From Thalassolituus marinus (GTDB lineage Bacteria > Pseudomonadota > Gammaproteobacteria > Pseudomonadales > Oceanobacteraceae): a stretch of DNA of 57,225 nt. A program made the translations under genes and the position numbers. The stretch covers positions 1 to 57,225 of the forward strand of contig NZ_JAEDAH010000104.1 of the NCBI RefSeq assembly GCF_020320395.1, written 5' to 3'. Every line of letters starts with the position of its first letter. The first letter of the stretch is position 1. Shown in pieces: positions 56,530 through 57,225 of the stretch. Below the pieces are notes generated by a model. It did no database searches, was not told where the DNA came from, and worked only from the letters and a program-made list of their open reading frames with translations.

Positions 56530-57225
56530 GGTTCATCGCATTTAAGCGTGAAAAATGAGAACGGCAGTAAAATCGGTTAAGTTTGCATTCGCCAAAACCC
56601 AAACAAAACCGACCACTGCCGATCCATGAATCCTAATCCGCTTACCCTTCTCTGGGAAGGCTTTGAGATCCAAAGCTACCAACAGATTTCCTCCGATTCG
56701 CTCGTCATCCAGCTCCAACCTTCACCGAACCGTCAGTACCACTGCCGCCACTGCCTCCAACCGGCTTATCAAATGCATGACTGCTCCATTCGGCGCATTC
56801 GTGAACGCGATATCGGCCCCTTCAAAGTCTGGCTTGATGTCCCCGTTGCCAGAGTCGCTTGCTCCCGTTGCGGCCCCAGGACAGAGCGTATTTCATGGCT
56901 TCCGGACAGATTACGCATGACCCGCAGTTTCATGCTCTGGATCGAAGTGCTGGTGCAGACGATGCCGGTTGCTCATGTCGCACGGCTAACCGGTGTTCAC
57001 TGGCATACCGTCAAGGCCATCGACTATCAGCGCCTGAAACGCGAGCAGCGGGAGCCAGACCGGCAAGGCCTGAAGCGCCTGATCATGGATGAGTTTGCTT
57101 TGTTCAAGGGCCACCGCTACGCCACCGTCGTAGTAAATGCCGATAATCAGCAACTGCTCTGGGTCGGAGAAGGACGCAGCCGGGCGGCTGTGCGGCCCTT
57201 TTTTGAATGGCTCGGAGTGGAGGCC
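56530..57225 (+). mobile_element. ISL3-family insertion sequence, left part only
   Basis: The element begins near 56530, where GGTTCATCGCATTTAAGCG looks like an ISL3-type terminal repeat, preceded by an A-rich target site, and extends past the window. The transposase gene starts at 56626. The right end and target duplication are not visible, so the exact boundary is estimated. Confidence 0.65.
56626..57225 (+). CDS. ISL3-family transposase, N-terminal 200 residues (truncated by window end)
   Basis: Reading from ATG 56626 gives MNPNPLTLLWEGFEIQSYQQ, a frame open to the last base. The N-terminal zinc finger (CRHCLQPAYQMHDC and CSRCGPRTE: paired Cys), an HTH-like segment (VAHVARLTGVHWHTVKAID), and the start of the DDE domain (MDEFALFKGHRYATVVVNAD, first catalytic Asp) identify it. 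It would direct cut-and-paste transposition of the IS. The rest lies beyond the edge; intactness is unknown. Confidence 0.88.
   Translation, partial: MNPNPLTLLWEGFEIQSYQQISSDSLVIQLQPSPNRQYHCRHCLQPAYQMHDCSIRRIRERDIGPFKVWLDVPVARVACSRCGPRTERISWLPDRLRMTRSFMLWIEVLVQTMPVAHVARLTGVHWHTVKAIDYQRLKREQREPDRQGLKRLIMDEFALFKGHRYATVVVNADNQQLLWVGEGRSRAAVRPFFEWLGVEA

Overview
This window is a chromosomal segment of a gammaproteobacterium, most likely a marine Oceanospirillales-type organism. That placement is inferred from the pheS-pheT-ihfA-merR-tRNA-Pro and thrS-infC-rpmI-rplT gene order, the holC-valS linkage, and the load of RND transporters and c-di-GMP/chemotaxis proteins; no taxonomic marker gene such as 16S rRNA is present. 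Genes are dense on both strands, almost all are intact and chromosomal in character, and there is no prophage, CRISPR array or plasmid signature. The one mobile element is an ISL3-family insertion sequence that runs off the right edge.

Layout. 1-1.9 kb: a GNAT acetyltransferase and an MHYT membrane protein whose C-terminal degenerate GGDEF domain is cut off by an in-frame TAA. 2.1-9.7 kb (minus strand): the translation cluster thrS-infC-rpmI-rplT-(leader/terminator)-pheS-pheT-ihfA-merR-like, then tRNA-Pro(GGG). 9.8-11.9 kb: a divergent AraC-family regulator and a sterol-desaturase-family membrane enzyme with a two-copy direct-repeat operator between them. 11.9-16.3 kb: a YajL/DJ-1 protein, metE, a DUF3833 lipoprotein and a methyltransferase. 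16.3-18.1 kb: a MerR regulator translationally coupled to a Cys-rich metal permease. 18.3-27.8 kb: housekeeping and signalling genes (CHASE4-GGDEF cyclase, purT, DUF1289, gamma-carbonic anhydrase, two Nudix enzymes, DUF3135, a NIF3-like protein, a chemoreceptor with a CxxCH heme motif, YkgJ, small envelope proteins, a pseudouridine synthase).

27.9-46.8 kb is an envelope-transport region. It has an RND adaptor/pump pair under an AT-rich dyad operator, an orphan sensor kinase, a SulP transporter, a complete tripartite RND system (outer-membrane factor, adaptor, pump, with 4-bp overlaps), and a TetR-controlled operon of an MMPL-type exporter, an outer-membrane lipoprotein-sorting (LolA-like) protein and an outer-membrane protein. 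Two near-perfect tandem palindromes sit upstream of tetR.

46.8-57.2 kb returns to housekeeping: CheX-like phosphatase, hypoxanthine phosphoribosyltransferase, Slp lipoprotein, dapE, rlmA-like methyltransferase, holC, a holC-linked acidic protein, an MBL-fold lipoprotein, valS, and the 5' part of the ISL3 transposase. I did not find an obviously new multi-gene system. The most interesting items are the heme-motif chemoreceptor, the Cys-repeat permease, the operator architectures at 10.86, 27.89 and 46.73 kb, and a Phe-rich potential leader ORF starting inside the terminator ahead of pheST.
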